Position numbers and translations under genes: made by a program. 64,000 bases of DNA from Laburnicola sp. R22_1 (taxonomy: Eukaryota; Ascomycota; Dothideomycetes; Pleosporales; Didymosphaeriaceae): contig JACONQ010000017.1 of assembly GCA_014281115.1 (NCBI GenBank), positions 930,001 to 994,000 on the forward strand. Reading direction: 5' to 3'. This document shows positions 1 to 13,751 of this stretch, in pieces. The notes under the pieces are model-generated. The model had not been told where the DNA came from. It was given only the letters and a program-made list of their open reading frames with translations, and made no database searches. Positions within the stretch are counted from its first letter, which is position 1. Each line of letters begins with the position of its first letter.

Positions 1-1204
1 GCGACAAGGTAGCGGGCCGCCTCGCTATCCTCAAGGAAGTTTTCAGGGCGTGCATGTTCATGGCGACAGGCGACAGAGGAATCGGGTCGTGGAGAGGTTT
101 AAATTCGGCGATTCGGGGATCTTGGCAAAGGTGCGGGAGAAGAGAAGGAGTCCAGGTTCGTCAGCCATGGTCTGGGCCGAGGGCGGCGCTTTTATTGAAG
201 CTGGTATGGTTTTTGCGCAGTACAGGTCAGTATACTCGTGCTTTCTGGTGGAGCGGATGTACCAAGCAAGCGAAGCGAGACCTCGGCCTGACGGTAGTGG
301 GGCAGGGATTGTCCTTTGTCGGCTTTGTCGACTGCTTCGACAACTGACAATCATGCCGTTAGGGAGATGGCAGAGCGCGCTGGTTCTTTGGCGGCTCTGG
401 CATCAAAAGAAACAATTCAACGATACAGTATCCTTCGGCTGTTGCTAGGTTGAGAGCGCGGTATACTGTGACGCGCTACGGGGAGCGAAAGAAAGCCGGC
501 ATATTGACAGACTCCGATGGACAAGGACGCATTCATCTCCTGCAAGATCCGCATTGAAGGTATCATAAGCCACGAGCAGAAGAGGATATTCAGGTGGGCC
601 ATAGACGAAAATCGGTGGAGCCGGTGCAGTTGGTGTTGGTGTTGAAGAGAGGGTTCAGTGTTGCCCTTCGTGCCCGGCGTTCGGATACGCACGTGACGCC
701 GTGACTGAATGGGGCACGTGAGCAATCCAATCCAGGGATCGCGGGGTGAGATGACGCATTCGCTATCGTGACCACGTCTGGCTTGTTGGTTAAGCGGCTG
801 GTTAGGCGGCAGCTGCCAGGTAGGTAGTGGCGGCGACACGTTGTAGCCGGGGCCGCAAGCGTGACTACCCAGCTGGACTGCGTCGTTCCTGGCTGCAGCC
901 AGTCTCCTACATCACCTCATCTTTGTCTCTTCATTATTACACGACCAGCCAGCCGCTCTGCCACTATCCGCACAGCACACTCTTTCCAGAACCGGCACCG
1001 ACGCTGCCCGCCAACAAAGCATCTACGTAGCAAATCAACCCCTCGTCGCTATCGATAGCCCCGCCGCGGCCATCCTCCACCGCCCTCCGCGCGAGACAAC
1101 ACACCCGCACGCGCAACCGATTACCACCACCGCACTCTCGTGCCAGCCCGCCGAATACCATACGTCCGCCGTACATAGAGGCGAAGCGCCGGTAGCTGCC
1201 CGCC
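1..1204. other. Upstream region of the E2 gene, no supported gene
   Basis: No protein family is recognisable here on either strand. The short open frames are mutually overlapping and compositionally ordinary. The last 250 bases before the E2 start codon are C-rich and pyrimidine-rich, which suits a fungal promoter and 5' leader. The end of another gene could lie off the left edge, but nothing in the sequence shows it. Confidence 0.5.
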
Positions 1205-2232
1205 ATGAGTAGCCCAAAGAGACGGATCGAGACAGATGTAGGTGATCCTGGACACGAGCTGCTTGGCAAAGATGTGGGCGAGTGCTGACGCCTGGCCTCT
1301 ATAATACAGGTCATGAAGTAGGTTGCTGCCGCTCTCGAACTGCAGACTAGCTCCTAACTCGTGCACAGGATGTATGTGACTCAAAGCTTGCGACACTCAG
1401 CCCTCTGGCGGTGACTGATACACGACAGGCTTATGAGCGACTACGAGGTCACCCTGGTCAATGATAATAGTAGGTTTTCCCATTGCCTCTTCGCGATGCT
1501 CTAGCTAATAGTATCCCTAGTGTTCGTTCCGCCGCTAGCCGCTCCGACATCGACGCGCCACATCGACGCTGACACATACTAGGCAGGAGTTCTATGTTAG
1601 ATTCAAGGGACCGGAAGAGAGTATGATGTGCCAAGATCGCATGAGAGGACACGAAAACTGACGAGAAAAGCGCCTTTCGCCGGTGGGCTGTGGAAGATCC
1701 ACGTCGAGCTACCCGATCAGTATCCCTACAAGAGTCCTAGCATTGGCTTCGTGAACCGTATATTTCATCCCAACATTGACGAGCTGTGAGCTATACCTTA
1801 TGACTCCGTACCAGGGCCAGGTTTCTGTCTGGCGACGAATGGCTAACAGTTCTGTAGATCAGGATCGGTGTGTCTGGACGTCATCAACCAGACATGGTCA
1901 CCTATGTACGATATGATCAACATCTTCGAAGTCTTCCTTCCTCAACTGCTCCGATACCCGAATCCTACCGACCCCTTGAATGGAGAAGCAGCCGCGCTGC
2001 TGATGAGAGAACCGAAGAGCTACGACGCCAAAGTGAAGGGTACGTTTGGAGGAATGACTTGAGAATGGGGACATTTTTTGATGATATGACAGAGTACGTG
2101 CAAAAGTACGCCTCAAAAGATACGTCGGAAGATTCAGACAAGGATAACGATGATGACGACGAGATGAGCTCTGTCGGCAGCTACGAGTCCGGCGACGAAG
2201 ACGAAGCGGCTGGCAACATGGAAGACATCTAG
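1205..2232 (+). CDS. ubc8: Ubiquitin-conjugating enzyme E2, UBC8/UBE2H type
   Basis: Ubiquitin-conjugating E2 enzyme that takes ubiquitin from E1 and passes it on with an E3. Yeast Ubc8 works with the GID/CTLH ligase that degrades gluconeogenic enzymes. Seven exons fit with consistent phases: 1205-1237, 1310-1317, 1429-1473, 1583-1620, 1671-1785, 1858-2039, 2093-2232, giving 186 residues. The product starts [12 protein letters not shown] and contains the E2 core [20 protein letters not shown], whose cysteine in GSVCLDV is the catalytic residue. An acidic Asp/Glu/Ser tail of about 35 residues ends the protein, as in fungal UBC8. Exon 2 is only 8 nt, and the donor of intron 3 reads GTTTTC; the better-looking GTAGGT three to four bases earlier does not keep frame. 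Family assignment is firm; the boundaries around exons 2-3 are less so. Confidence 0.95.
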
Positions 2233-3357
2233 GCGAAACACTTCCACGGGCTCACTGCGTAGCCGCTCTTCTCCCCTTTCGTGTTTTTACTTCGACACAG
2301 ACGTTCAGGCTGTACATGGCGCTCGATCTCACGCATTGACTGCATTATCATCACATATTCCCCGGTAACCTGGTTGGACATTCATGGGTTTGGGATTCTA
2401 TTCACGGCGTATATATTCGAACTATAGTTAGGACCGGCGCAAGGGGTAAAGTGTTACTCCGACAAGCAATGGCCTAATGCGGTTCATGGGTCTATGGGCT
2501 TACTATGACAGAGCTTTCTCGTGTAGTCTAGGTAGAAAGGAAGGTTCCATTCCATTCCATTCTTTGTCTTCTGTTCTTCTTCACTTCATTATCATTCTAG
2601 TCCTGTCACATGCAACCTTCATTCATAATGCTGGTCCCAATTCCGCATTAGGCTGACTTCGATCGCTACTACGTTGCACACTGTACGCTGTACGCTGTAC
2701 GTTCACCGCAATCCTGAAGAACAGATGTCCTTCTCATTTCAATGACTTCAAGCTCCGTTTACAACTCGCCCTTCGGGCGGGCACATCCTCTTACACGCCT
2801 CACCGAGGGCTATTCCACCTGTGCTAGCAAATGCTCTTTGCGACAAATAGACTTGACTGCGGGCGGTGGCGTCCTACTAATAGATACAAAGACTTTATGT
2901 GTATTGTTGATCCTGAGGTGACTCCCAAGGAGAAGGTGGCGAGAGATGGGTAGCGCTATCGTTTCCTTGAGGGAAGAGTGCTTGTCTAGGTAGAACGGTA
3001 GTAGTAGCAAGTTATATGTCGTGGGTGGAGTAGTCTGTGAGGTCCTCGTCAAGACGGCGGATACGCACTTGGTGAGGAGTTGAGAGACTGTTCTTGTACG
3101 AGTAAGGGTCTGGATAGGCGTTCATGGCATGAGGTGTCTCGTTAATGTAGCATCCACTACGTGTACCTCTAAGTAGCGGTACTTCACCAGAGACGAAGCT
3201 CCCACGGGCGGTGTTTTCCTTGTTTGTTGACGTACGTTTAGGTGTCGCACGCTGCATTCACCTTACACTAGTGCTTGCTTTGCGCCACCCAGGCTCTTAC
3301 GCAGGCTTAGTTGTGAACTCACCTGCCATTTTAGAGGACTATATATATTTATTATTT
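2233..3357. other. 3' flank of ubc8 and intergenic DNA
   Basis: No gene is supported. The first few hundred bases probably hold the ubc8 3' UTR. A short tandem run of the 7-mer tgtacgc lies at about 2682-2702. Open frames on the minus strand around 2810-3257 show no recognisable domain. Confidence 0.5.
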
Positions 3358-3560
3358 CAGCAATTCTTTCATAACAAGTGACCTCCCTTTAATAGGCCGT
3401 TTGCGCTGGGCACTCCCGGGGACTGATTGGATAAGCTTGTAGAAGACTAGCTTCGAGTAATAGATACGCAAGATGCAAAAGGAGGATTGGCATCGAACTA
3501 GGGGTTCGATTACGGTATCGCTCAGCTTTCAATCTTCTTTTTTTTCTTTTTTTTGTGAAC
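3358..3560 (+). repeat. Dispersed repeat R1, copy 1
   Basis: A stretch of about 190 bases matches the reverse complement of about 31640-31840 elsewhere in the window. The best core is AAGTGACCTCCCTTT, then ATAGGCCGTTTGC, then CTCCCGGGGAC and GATTGGATAAGCTT. A second shared stretch around 3471-3520 includes AAAGGAGGAT and ACTAGGGGTT. The right end runs into a T-rich tract. The element type is unknown; no terminal repeats or target duplication were found. Confidence 0.7.
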
Positions 3561-3865
3561 AAAGCTGCATTCCGCAGCTATACTATGGCAAAAGAAAATC
3601 TAGCTATAACCTTTTTTTTTCTGTGTACCAGCTCTGTGAGATACTATGTGAATGCATACATTAAAACTTATAGACGCACTACGCAGGCGTGTAGTAGCTA
3701 CTCTTAAGATAGTAGCGGGGGGGGGAAGAGGGAATAGTAATATGATAGAGTGATAGAGTTAGGTTCCTAGGGTAACACGTGGGAATTAGACTTGCGTGAT
3801 GTGCTGCTGTAGAGAGCACCTGCCAGCAAGATCATGCACGCATGTGGACTTCGCGCCCAACCGGC

Positions 3866-4953
3866 CTAGTCCTCCTCATCGGACGAAGGCATAAGATCAG
3901 GGATCGTTGCCTTGCCAAACTTCTTCCCCAGCTTATCCACTGCTGACTGACGGGTCGGGAGCTCGGTGTCCGCTTCCAGCTCAGCCTTGTCCTTGGCCTC
4001 CTGAGTCTTCTTCGCCTTCTCCCTCTGTTCGGCTGGCCTCCGGGAGGACCGCCTATCCTTCGCAGTGAGGCCTCTGCCGGGCTCCTAAGCATATTGTCGG
4101 AGATGTTACAGCAGCAAAGGTAGGTGGGATGAAGACTTACGCCACTCTCACGAATTGGTATGAGATAGTCGTGGATCACACGTTGAACATCCACCTCGTT
4201 CAAGGTCGGATCCTTGTTGTTGACGCGCGTGTTCATGATGCGGAGGGTCACGGCGGAATGCAGGTGTTCTCCCGCGCTTTCGCCTTGGCCTTGGGTGAAT
4301 TCGGAGAGCACGGCAAGGGTGGCCAGGAGCTTCACGTTCCAGCTCTTCATGTCGCCTTTGGGACGGATGACCTGGCGCACGGTATCTGGAGATAGAAGAA
4401 GGTGTGGTTAGCATATTTTCCCGTACGTGTTACTCCAAGATAGGTAATGCAAAGGCCAAAGGTGTGTATGACTTATAGGCGGCGGGAACGTAGCGGTGTC
4501 GATGCCCCAGTTCTGCTCGATGAGCCTGAGACTGGCCTCGGGCGAGAACTTTCCCTTGATGTCCTCTTTGGTCGCCTTTTCAAGGGCTTCGAGCTGGTCG
4601 TCGATCTTGATGACGGGCTGGGTGATCTCCACTCGTGGGTTCCCACCAAGCGCGCGAACAGCGCGGTCTTGCTCGCGGATCAGGTCGCGTCGCTGCATCC
4701 GGTTCAATGATCCGAATGGAACCGTCGTATTCTTGTCAGTGGGAAGGGTGATCTTGACTGTCTGTCCATCATAGAGCGCGGACAGGGATGTCACCTGGGA
4801 ACCCCTCTCGTCGTGAAGGAGGGAGGAAGGCGGGAACTTGAGGCCGAGGGCGGTAGCGACATCGGAAATCGCGTCTGCATGACTGCGGAAGGAGGACACG
4901 ATCCTTGACGTGGTCGCGCCGGTCGAGGGGACGACGAAGTTCAGGTTCGGCAT
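3866..4953 (-). CDS. Conserved-looking fungal protein of unknown function, 314 aa
   Basis: I do not recognise the family. Three exons join in phase on the minus strand: 4953-4473, 4385-4141 and 4084-3866. The first intron uses donor GTCATA, the second the canonical GTAAGT, and both acceptors are pyrimidine-AG. The N-terminal 80 residues (start MPNLNFVVPSTG) have alternating hydrophobics ending in YDGQTVKITLP, which could be a ubiquitin-like or similar small beta fold; that is a guess. The middle is helical and charged. Residues about 243-314 are a lysine/glutamate-rich tail ending in SSDEED, which looks disordered. There is no signal peptide or membrane segment. The gene is transcribed away from two M1 elements 300-550 bp upstream of its start. 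Confidence 0.75.
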
Positions 4954-5261
4954 CGTGGGGGATCTTGAAGAAGGCGAGTCGAGGAGGGCGAGTACAAGGT
5001 CGATTTGAAAGAATTGGAAGTTGGGATACGGGGAGAGGGGTTATATAGGGTGGAGTACGACTCTTGGAAGGTTGAGTTCGGGTAATAGGTAAATGTATTG
5101 ATAGTGACGCATGGTTGATTGAGACGATAACCAGCGGGATTACTGACATAGATCTTTGAAACACTTGATCAGATAACTCTTACTGGTGCGTGGCGTCACT
5201 CTCCGATTCACATACCGGTGCTTATACTCTTGAAGATAGTCACTCTTTGGGATGTGCGCAC

Positions 5262-5354
5262 ATCTTAGGACAAAAGTCTGAATACACCATGTTACCCCAG
5301 GATAAGCAATACCAAGACCAACCACACTCAAGATTATGTCCTCTAGTTGTATGT
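5262..5354 (+). mobile_element. M1 MITE-like element, copy 1
   Basis: About 93 bp with imperfect inverted ends: AGGACAAAAGTCTGAATAC on the left and the complement of CACTCAAGATTATGTCCTCT on the right. The interior holds GGATAAGCAATACCAAGACC, shared with copy 2 and, inverted, with the copy at 35514. No transposase is present, so it would be non-autonomous. Ends are set by comparing the four copies in this window. Confidence 0.7.
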
Positions 5355-5399
5355 GCTGAGACAGTTCTCTCCTAATATGCTTACTCTCTAGGATATGCA

Positions 5400-5494
5400 G
5401 TACAGTATCAGGACAAATTGTGAGTACACCGTATTACCCTAGGATAAGCAATACCAAGACCAATTATACTTAAGATTGTGTCCTCTAGCTGTAC
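5400..5494 (+). mobile_element. M1 MITE-like element, copy 2
   Basis: A 95-bp copy in direct orientation to copy 1, bounded by GTACAGTATCAGGACA and the inverse of GTCCTCTAGCTGTAC. The interior GGATAAGCAATACCAAGACC is identical to copy 1 and offset by 142 bp. The flank after each copy is also alike (GTGCT-AGACAG then a similar 20 bases), so the pair probably arose by tandem duplication of one element with its flank rather than by two insertions. Confidence 0.75.
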
Positions 5495-6032
5495 GTGCTA
5501 AGACAGGTCTGCCCTGATGTGTATTCTACATGATCTGCCGCTACAGTGGCGGCTTATACTAGTTCCAATGCGACTCTCACAATGCTACATGTGTAAATTT
5601 TCCGATAAAATGCACTAGAATCAAGTTTCGCACCTGAAATCCTGAGTGCCTGTAGCATTTTCCATTTCAACATACCGAGCCAAGTAGGAAGGGCAATGAA
5701 TGGCGCATATTTGAGGTGAATGTCAGTGTGCTTCGGGGAAACGCTTCTGTGGTGAAGTAATCTCTCGTCATCGGCGATTTACGCTAGTTGGTCTGACTAT
5801 CAAAACAAACACCGCACCTGGGTCCTTTTCTCCCTGCCCGCTACACTCTGTCTCTGCCATCCGCGACAGTCTAGCAGACCTTGCGCGACCGAACACACGT
5901 TGCCTAGGTAGTTGATCAAAACGCTCCCATCTGTCGTCTCCTCCACTAATTTCTCTACTATATGCAGTGTGGTACTCTCTTCTCGGTTCGGTCATCGGAT
6001 ACCTTGCGCTGCACTCTCGCGGAAGCGTGGCC

Positions 6033-7646
6033 ATGGAGGATCAACAACAACTTGCCGAGCTGGGCGCGCAGTTGCAAGCGCTCCAGGTAGACGGAGCGGA
6101 CCAATACCGTGAACTAATGGTACGTCTTCGTATGCAACTTCCCAAATCTGAAAGTCTGAGATTAACATCGGCACAGGTCGCTGTGGGCAAGTGCGCGCAG
6201 GCCCTGAAAGAGAATACAACAAAGCACAACGAGTTGCTTTCGAAGTACACAAGGCTTCAAAAGAACTATGAGACACTCAAGGCTGGACAAGGAAGCCGAG
6301 AGGGCGGCGAGATAGTTCCGGCCGGGCAATCATATGTGATTGTTCTCGTCGACGCGCACAGTCACAAGGTGTGTCCTACATGCGCATTTATCCCAGCTTT
6401 AGCAACTGACATTCCTCCAGTTCAAAGATAGACTTGTCGGTGACAGACGTAGCGGCGGCCACCGAGCAGCTCAGCTCCTCCTCGAATCCGTGGAAGAGTG
6501 TGTATCGAAACTCTTACCTGAGGCGATCGACTGCCGCATCGAGGTCCAGGCTTTCGTAAATCTGAAAAGCTTGTCCGCCGATGCACATCGGAGGAACTTG
6601 GCCGATTACCAGCCGCGATCCCTTGCACCGTTCACGTCAAGCTTCTCACGAACGTACGGTTTCGACTTCATCGATGTGCAGGACGAGACAGTCGTGCAGA
6701 ACAAAATCAAGAGTATGAGTACCTTGATATATGTATAAGTGCTGGTATTAACTAGCATCGTTAGGGCGGTTGAAGGAATGCGTGCTTGAGCCTAGCTGCA
6801 AACACATATTCTTCGCTGCTGCTGGTTCCCCGCTCTATGTACAGGCATTGCAGGAAACTGCCGAGCACAAAGGGGCGGTCACCCTCATCCGAGGGACCGT
6901 TCCAGACCAGGAATTGCTGACGTTGGGATTACCTGTGGTGTCGTTTCCCTCCATCTTCCAAACGGCTCAAATGCATCACGGCGTGCCGGCATTTGGCAAA
7001 TTCCGCCCGGTTAATCTCCAGAAGGGACGAACAGTTTTCTTTACTCCTTGATATGACGCTTGGCTAATTGTTACCATAGGGGAACTCCAGCCCCGCGTAT
7101 GGCATTTTCGACCGCACTAACATCGATGCGAACATGGAGTTTCTCGAGACGCTCGGCGACGACTCGAAGAACGTATCCAGCCTTTCAATGGTTGGTCAAC
7201 CTGGTCTCATTCCTGTCAACATCCAAAATGAGCGGCTGGATGTCTATATGCGCCCACCTACGAAAGAACAGCGCGCAGTGTATGACGCGAGCATCGTAAC
7301 GAAGAAGCCATGCTACTACCACCACTTGCGCCGTTCATGCGAGAAACAGATCTGCCAGTTTGACCACACCCCTTTAGAGCCGGATGCGTTGTATTGCATT
7401 CATTACTTCGCGAAGCAGTCTCCCTGTGGCACCGGAGCCCAATGTCGTCAACTGGACTGCCTCAAAGGACATGTATGCCAAAAGAATGGATGTGACGGGG
7501 GTCCCGACGAGTGCAACTTCAATCAACAGACACACAAGATGGACAAGAAGGTATTCAAATGGATCGATCCCCGGGTAGAGCATACTGGTGTTCCTGGAAA
7601 TACTGTATATGGTGGCAATGACGCCCTTATCGACCTTAGTGGTTAG
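6033..7646 (+). CDS. CCCH-type zinc-finger protein with N-terminal coiled coil
   Basis: Predicted nucleic-acid-binding protein of 468 residues; no specific target is inferred. Exons 6033-6119, 6177-6368, 6421-6712, 6765-7033 and 7080-7646 join in phase. Residues about 1-75 are heptad-like and Gln/Leu-rich, probably a coiled coil. Residues about 88-290 form an alpha/beta domain (strand YVIVLVDAH, later HIFFAAAG) that resembles the NYN-like domain found with CCCH fingers in many fungal proteins; I infer this from pattern only. The C-terminus has Cys/His fingers, first CX8CX4CX3H near CYYHHLRRSC, then further Cys-rich units up to residue about 435. The last intron uses a GTTTTC donor and is only 46 nt, so its left edge is the least certain boundary. 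Confidence 0.85.
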
Positions 7647-10600
7647 AAATGGTGTCGCCGGCCTAGAGTGAGCTGATCTGGTGGATATAGAGAGAAGACA
7701 TCAGTGGAGATGATGGCCAGTGGGATCAGGGTGTATCCTTTGCATTAGATTCAATGACACATCGGAAAGGCACGGTCGGGACTTCTTCATCTGTCCACCT
7801 CCTGAAATGCTTCGCTGATATGACCGCTAAGATGCTCAACACAATGTAGCCTGTCAGATGGTCTGAAATAATATATCTACTGCCGCACGCACACGACACC
7901 AATCCTCCACCCCACAGGCACCAACAGCCCCCCCACACACCCGTAGCCCCAGCCCAAACCCAACACACCTCCAACACTACCCTTTACCCCACTCGTCACT
8001 AGCCATCCATGAACAGCATAGTCCGAAGAAGCAAGAGCGCGAAAAAGAAAAGAAAAGAAAAAGAGTAAGATCTCTAAAGTGGAAGCGAGGCCGATCGGGC
8101 CCGACACAGTGGTTCAGCCATGCTATTAAAAGACATGATGCGGAAAAGTGGGTCAGAGCGGAGGTAGTGAGATCTTGACAGCTACGATGGGTAAATGGTA
8201 TGGGTGAGTGAAGAAGGGTTTTGGTGTCGCTGTGCATGCATGCTGGGGAATCCGACATGCATGCAAGAGCGCACGGGGTTTTGTGGTTGTGTGTGTTCGG
8301 TCACGGCGTCGCTGGTCTGGTCGACTAGAAACAAGCCCTTGATGTATGACATCCGACGCTTTTCGGGCGGAATACTTAGCTAGCCAACGGACTTGTCAAC
8401 GACAAAGCAGGCAGGTAGGCAGGGAAGCAAACAGCTACCTAGTGTACCTACCCGACGAATTTCTGGTCGACAAGAATGCACACTGCAAGAAGTTGCTGCT
8501 TAACGCGACGTGCCCAGAAACGGACTTTGATCGTAGTGTTTTTTCCCCTTCTGTGCTAAGACTAAGAGCCACACCGGAGTTCTATCGCGGCTTCCGTGCA
8601 GTAGTACAACGGCGTTGCGGCTTCTCCGCTTCTGGCCATGCGGGCGCAGATGTTGAGAAGCGCAGTTATCTCTATCCGACATGCAAGCCCGGCTCGTTTA
8701 GGAAGCTGGTCGCCCGGGGACGATCTGCCTCGAAGCCGATTCCACATTGTACAAGCAGCACGCAACACCAGGATTGGAGAAGTGGAACCGTGGGGAAAAA
8801 GTAGGCGGTTTGGTGGCTAATGGACAATTGAGGCTAGCGTCTATGGTGGTGAGGTACGTATCGCGGGACGACTACTCTACCTACACAAGTACAAGTTCGT
8901 CCACGGGTTTGGTACCCGTATAGCCTAGGTGTAGAGATGTCTCCTGATGGGCGTTGACTTGCATGCGCCACGACTGTTGAATTAGAACCGATTAGGCAAC
9001 CTGTACGTCTAGTCTTGCGCGAACTCAATGTCAACATCGGTGTCCCAATTAGAAGAGCCGTAGGTTCTCGCGAGGGGTTAATAGCCATGTCGAGACTAGA
9101 AGAGACTGCCAGGCCGGAAAACGAGGCCAAACACAGTCCAACCCAAGTCCGAGCGTCGACCCTTCCCTGAGGATCGGACGTAATCATGACATGATGACAA
9201 GATGAACTATCCCCCCAAGCGTCTTTTTAGTTGGTTCTCCGTCGTGCGACAGACGTTTCAGCCGGAAGTTGGGAATCGGGTGCTTATTACGTCTTCGCGG
9301 CTTTCGCGGGAGTGGACTACGTACCTGTGCCAGGCTGGATGCGAGTCTGACAAGAACATGGGGATAGCCTAAGCTTCCCCATCTTACCTATTGCGACCGA
9401 TCAGAGGCTCGAAGGCGTCTCTGTGCAATCGGGTCGCCCAGCCACTGATAGCTGAGGCTGTCCGTAGAGGCTGACGCGGGCGGCGACGTGGACGCTAAGC
9501 GAAGCGGTGAACGAAGATGATTGGTGGCGCTGGCTCGTGGCGTCCATTATGGTCACCGATGCCAACGCCGAACCACCAGACGGCCTCACAGGCAGCCCTG
9601 TGCTTCGTATTCAGTGTTGTGCCTTGTCGACGGCTAAATGGCAGAAGTGGAATGCAGACTTTGTCTTCTCACTAGCGTGAGATATATTATGGGCGCGTTC
9701 TGCTAGCGGTAGCCACCCGTAGCACATAGTTCAGTGTATGTAATCTAGACATGCACGACATGTATACCTACCACATGCCGACCTACACATCATCCTTGGC
9801 TAGCGCGATTGCCCACGTACTAACGCATGATAAACGTATTGTTCGGCCCGCAACGGTGGTTAGAGAGGAAATGCATCCGATACAGTATGCACCCGCAGTC
9901 AAGCTACGGGAAGCATTCCGAGTACCAAACACTGACTTCCCTTGATCATGAGGCACTGTTGCTGCGTCGAACAAGCTCACTATAACCTATGCCCCTACAA
10001 GCTCTTGCGGTGCCTTGGAACATACCTCGCATTTCGCATTCGTATTTTGTACTTGGCGAGTCGATCGTCAGTGGCTTGCACCCTCCGTTCAAGGGCTGAC
10101 AGGGTTGTTGATTCCTGATGCCTGCCGCACCATCAACGACAAACTACTAGACTTTCGAGTGAAGATGAATACGGCGATGATCTCAATGAATAGCCAGATG
10201 CTCGTGCCGTGTGCGCATCACAGTGGGGAGATTGGCAGCAAATTACACACCAAGTGAACAAAGCCACAGAGGAAAGCGCGGCGCCCGTCTTGTTTCCGAT
10301 GTACAACATAACATTCGACCTTGGTTAGAATCTTAACACGACGAAGATGTTCAGTATAACATAACATTGGCAAAGATTCCCCTTGAAGGCGATCTTGTGG
10401 GGCCGTAGTGAATTCATTGATCCACCGTAGCTGGCCGCTGCAGGGAGAGTGTTGAATTGGTTACCGCGTACAACAACAGTCTTCAAGGGGTAGTAGATAG
10501 ACACCATCCACCATTGTGTTCCATTTCCACCCCCTGTGCGCCTAGACAGCTCCTACTTCACATGGAGGGATGGCGCCTACCTGATATGAGCAGAGGTCGG

Positions 10601-11791
10601 GTAAACATGCTCCTCAGGTACAATCACGACGTGCTTGGCGCGACGCGACGCAGCCACACGGTACAGTCGCTGTTCCCAACCGATTCAGCAGCTTTTCTTT
10701 TCAGCGTACAGCTCGGGTGAGTACAACGGCCTGTTCCGTGCTCTTTGCGAGTGCGTGATTCTAGAACACGCATGGAAGGTCATGGCCTCTTGCTCTGAAG
10801 CGCCACAGGGCGCTTTCCACGTGGCGGCGTTCGTGCCCAGGTGACGATGACGTCCCCGCGCTGGGCACGAATCGGGTAGGGGAGGTACACATCGGGAAGC
10901 GCCCCGGAAGTGCTGGTGGTTGTTGGTCGTGATGCGTGAATGTTGGGCGTGGTGGAGCGGGCAGCGTGACCTGGAGCTTTCTTGAGGAATCTGGCGGTCT
11001 GCGGTGCGGCGACGCCCCGAGCTCTCGCTGGCCTGTCCTCGGTTGGGCGTGCGTTTCGAAAGAAGCAGGGCTGGCCTGGCGATCAGACGGGAACGCATCG
11101 AGGTCTATGCTGGTGTCGCCGGTGTCTCGTGAGCGCAGGGATGCAGGTGGGCCGGAGCAGTTGGCTCCGCACATGGCGGTAGGTGACTGTGTCTTCGGTG
11201 TGCGACGCGACACAACACGTGCGCAGCGGCGGGTGTGTAGGTACTAGGGCGTCGGATGCGGGCGTGCAGCGAGACGTGAAGCGCATGTCATGGGCAGGGT
11301 CCGCGGCGCGGTGGCGCACAGTGCCGTGCAGCGCAGTGTGGTTGGCGTTCGTCGGTGGCAGCAGCGCGGCCGCGACGGTTGGGACCTCCCACTGCCCCAG
11401 AAGCCCAGAAACGTGGCCAGCCTTGCCTGCTCGGCGCTAGCCCTGGCTGCCAGTGAATGGCCGCTCAGCGCCGTCCGCGCAAGCTAGACCACACTCCCTG
11501 CAGCGCTGCAGCGCCCCGACCACGACCGTCGTCAAAAACTGCTGGCCTCTCCTTTCAGCGCCTGCGAGATACCTATCCCAGATACTTATCCCACGCCGCC
11601 CTGCCTGCTGCCCGCCTGCCTCGCAACCGCCCTCCCCGCCCGGCCGCCGCCACAGCACAGCACCTTTGTCCCCGCATCGCCGCTCGCTTGCCCGCCCTCG
11701 CCCGCCCTCGCCCGCCGTCCGCCCCCCTCTGATGCATCCCCAGCTGCTGCATCCCCAGCTGCTGCAGTAACCGGCGCCATTGTAGCTCGCC
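7647..11791. other. 4.1-kb gene-poor stretch upstream of the kinase gene
   Basis: Base composition is normal, unlike the AT-rich blocks, yet no protein family is recognisable on either strand. The longest open frame on the plus strand, 8346-8804, has no known motif and no supporting splice structure. From about 11490 to 11780 the sequence is very C-rich, with short direct repeats such as CCCGCCCTCG and CCCCAGCTGCTGCA, and probably contains the kinase promoter and 5' leader. A noncoding RNA gene cannot be excluded. Confidence 0.5.

Positions 11792-13751
<1,960 letters not shown>

Larger units (their letters stand above)
4954..6032. other. Divergent intergenic region carrying two M1 repeats
   Basis: This 1.1-kb region separates the divergent 314-aa gene and the CCCH zinc-finger gene, so it should hold both promoters. 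Its main content is a duplicated segment with two M1 elements (listed separately). No gene is supported here. Confidence 0.6.

Noticed and set aside
417..839. 140-codon open frame on the minus strand near the left edge
   Set aside because: No domain and low-complexity composition; nothing upstream or downstream supports a gene.
3490..3520. tRNA gene suggested by GGGGTTCGATTAC
   Set aside because: No acceptor, D or anticodon arms can be folded around it.
3473..3664. 63-codon open frame as a small gene
   Set aside because: It lies in dispersed repeat R1 and the adjoining T-rich tract; the poly-Phe run comes from that tract.
8346..8804. 152-codon open frame on the plus strand as a gene
   Set aside because: No recognisable motif, no splice support, and competing frames of similar length on the other strand. 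It cannot be excluded but is not supported.
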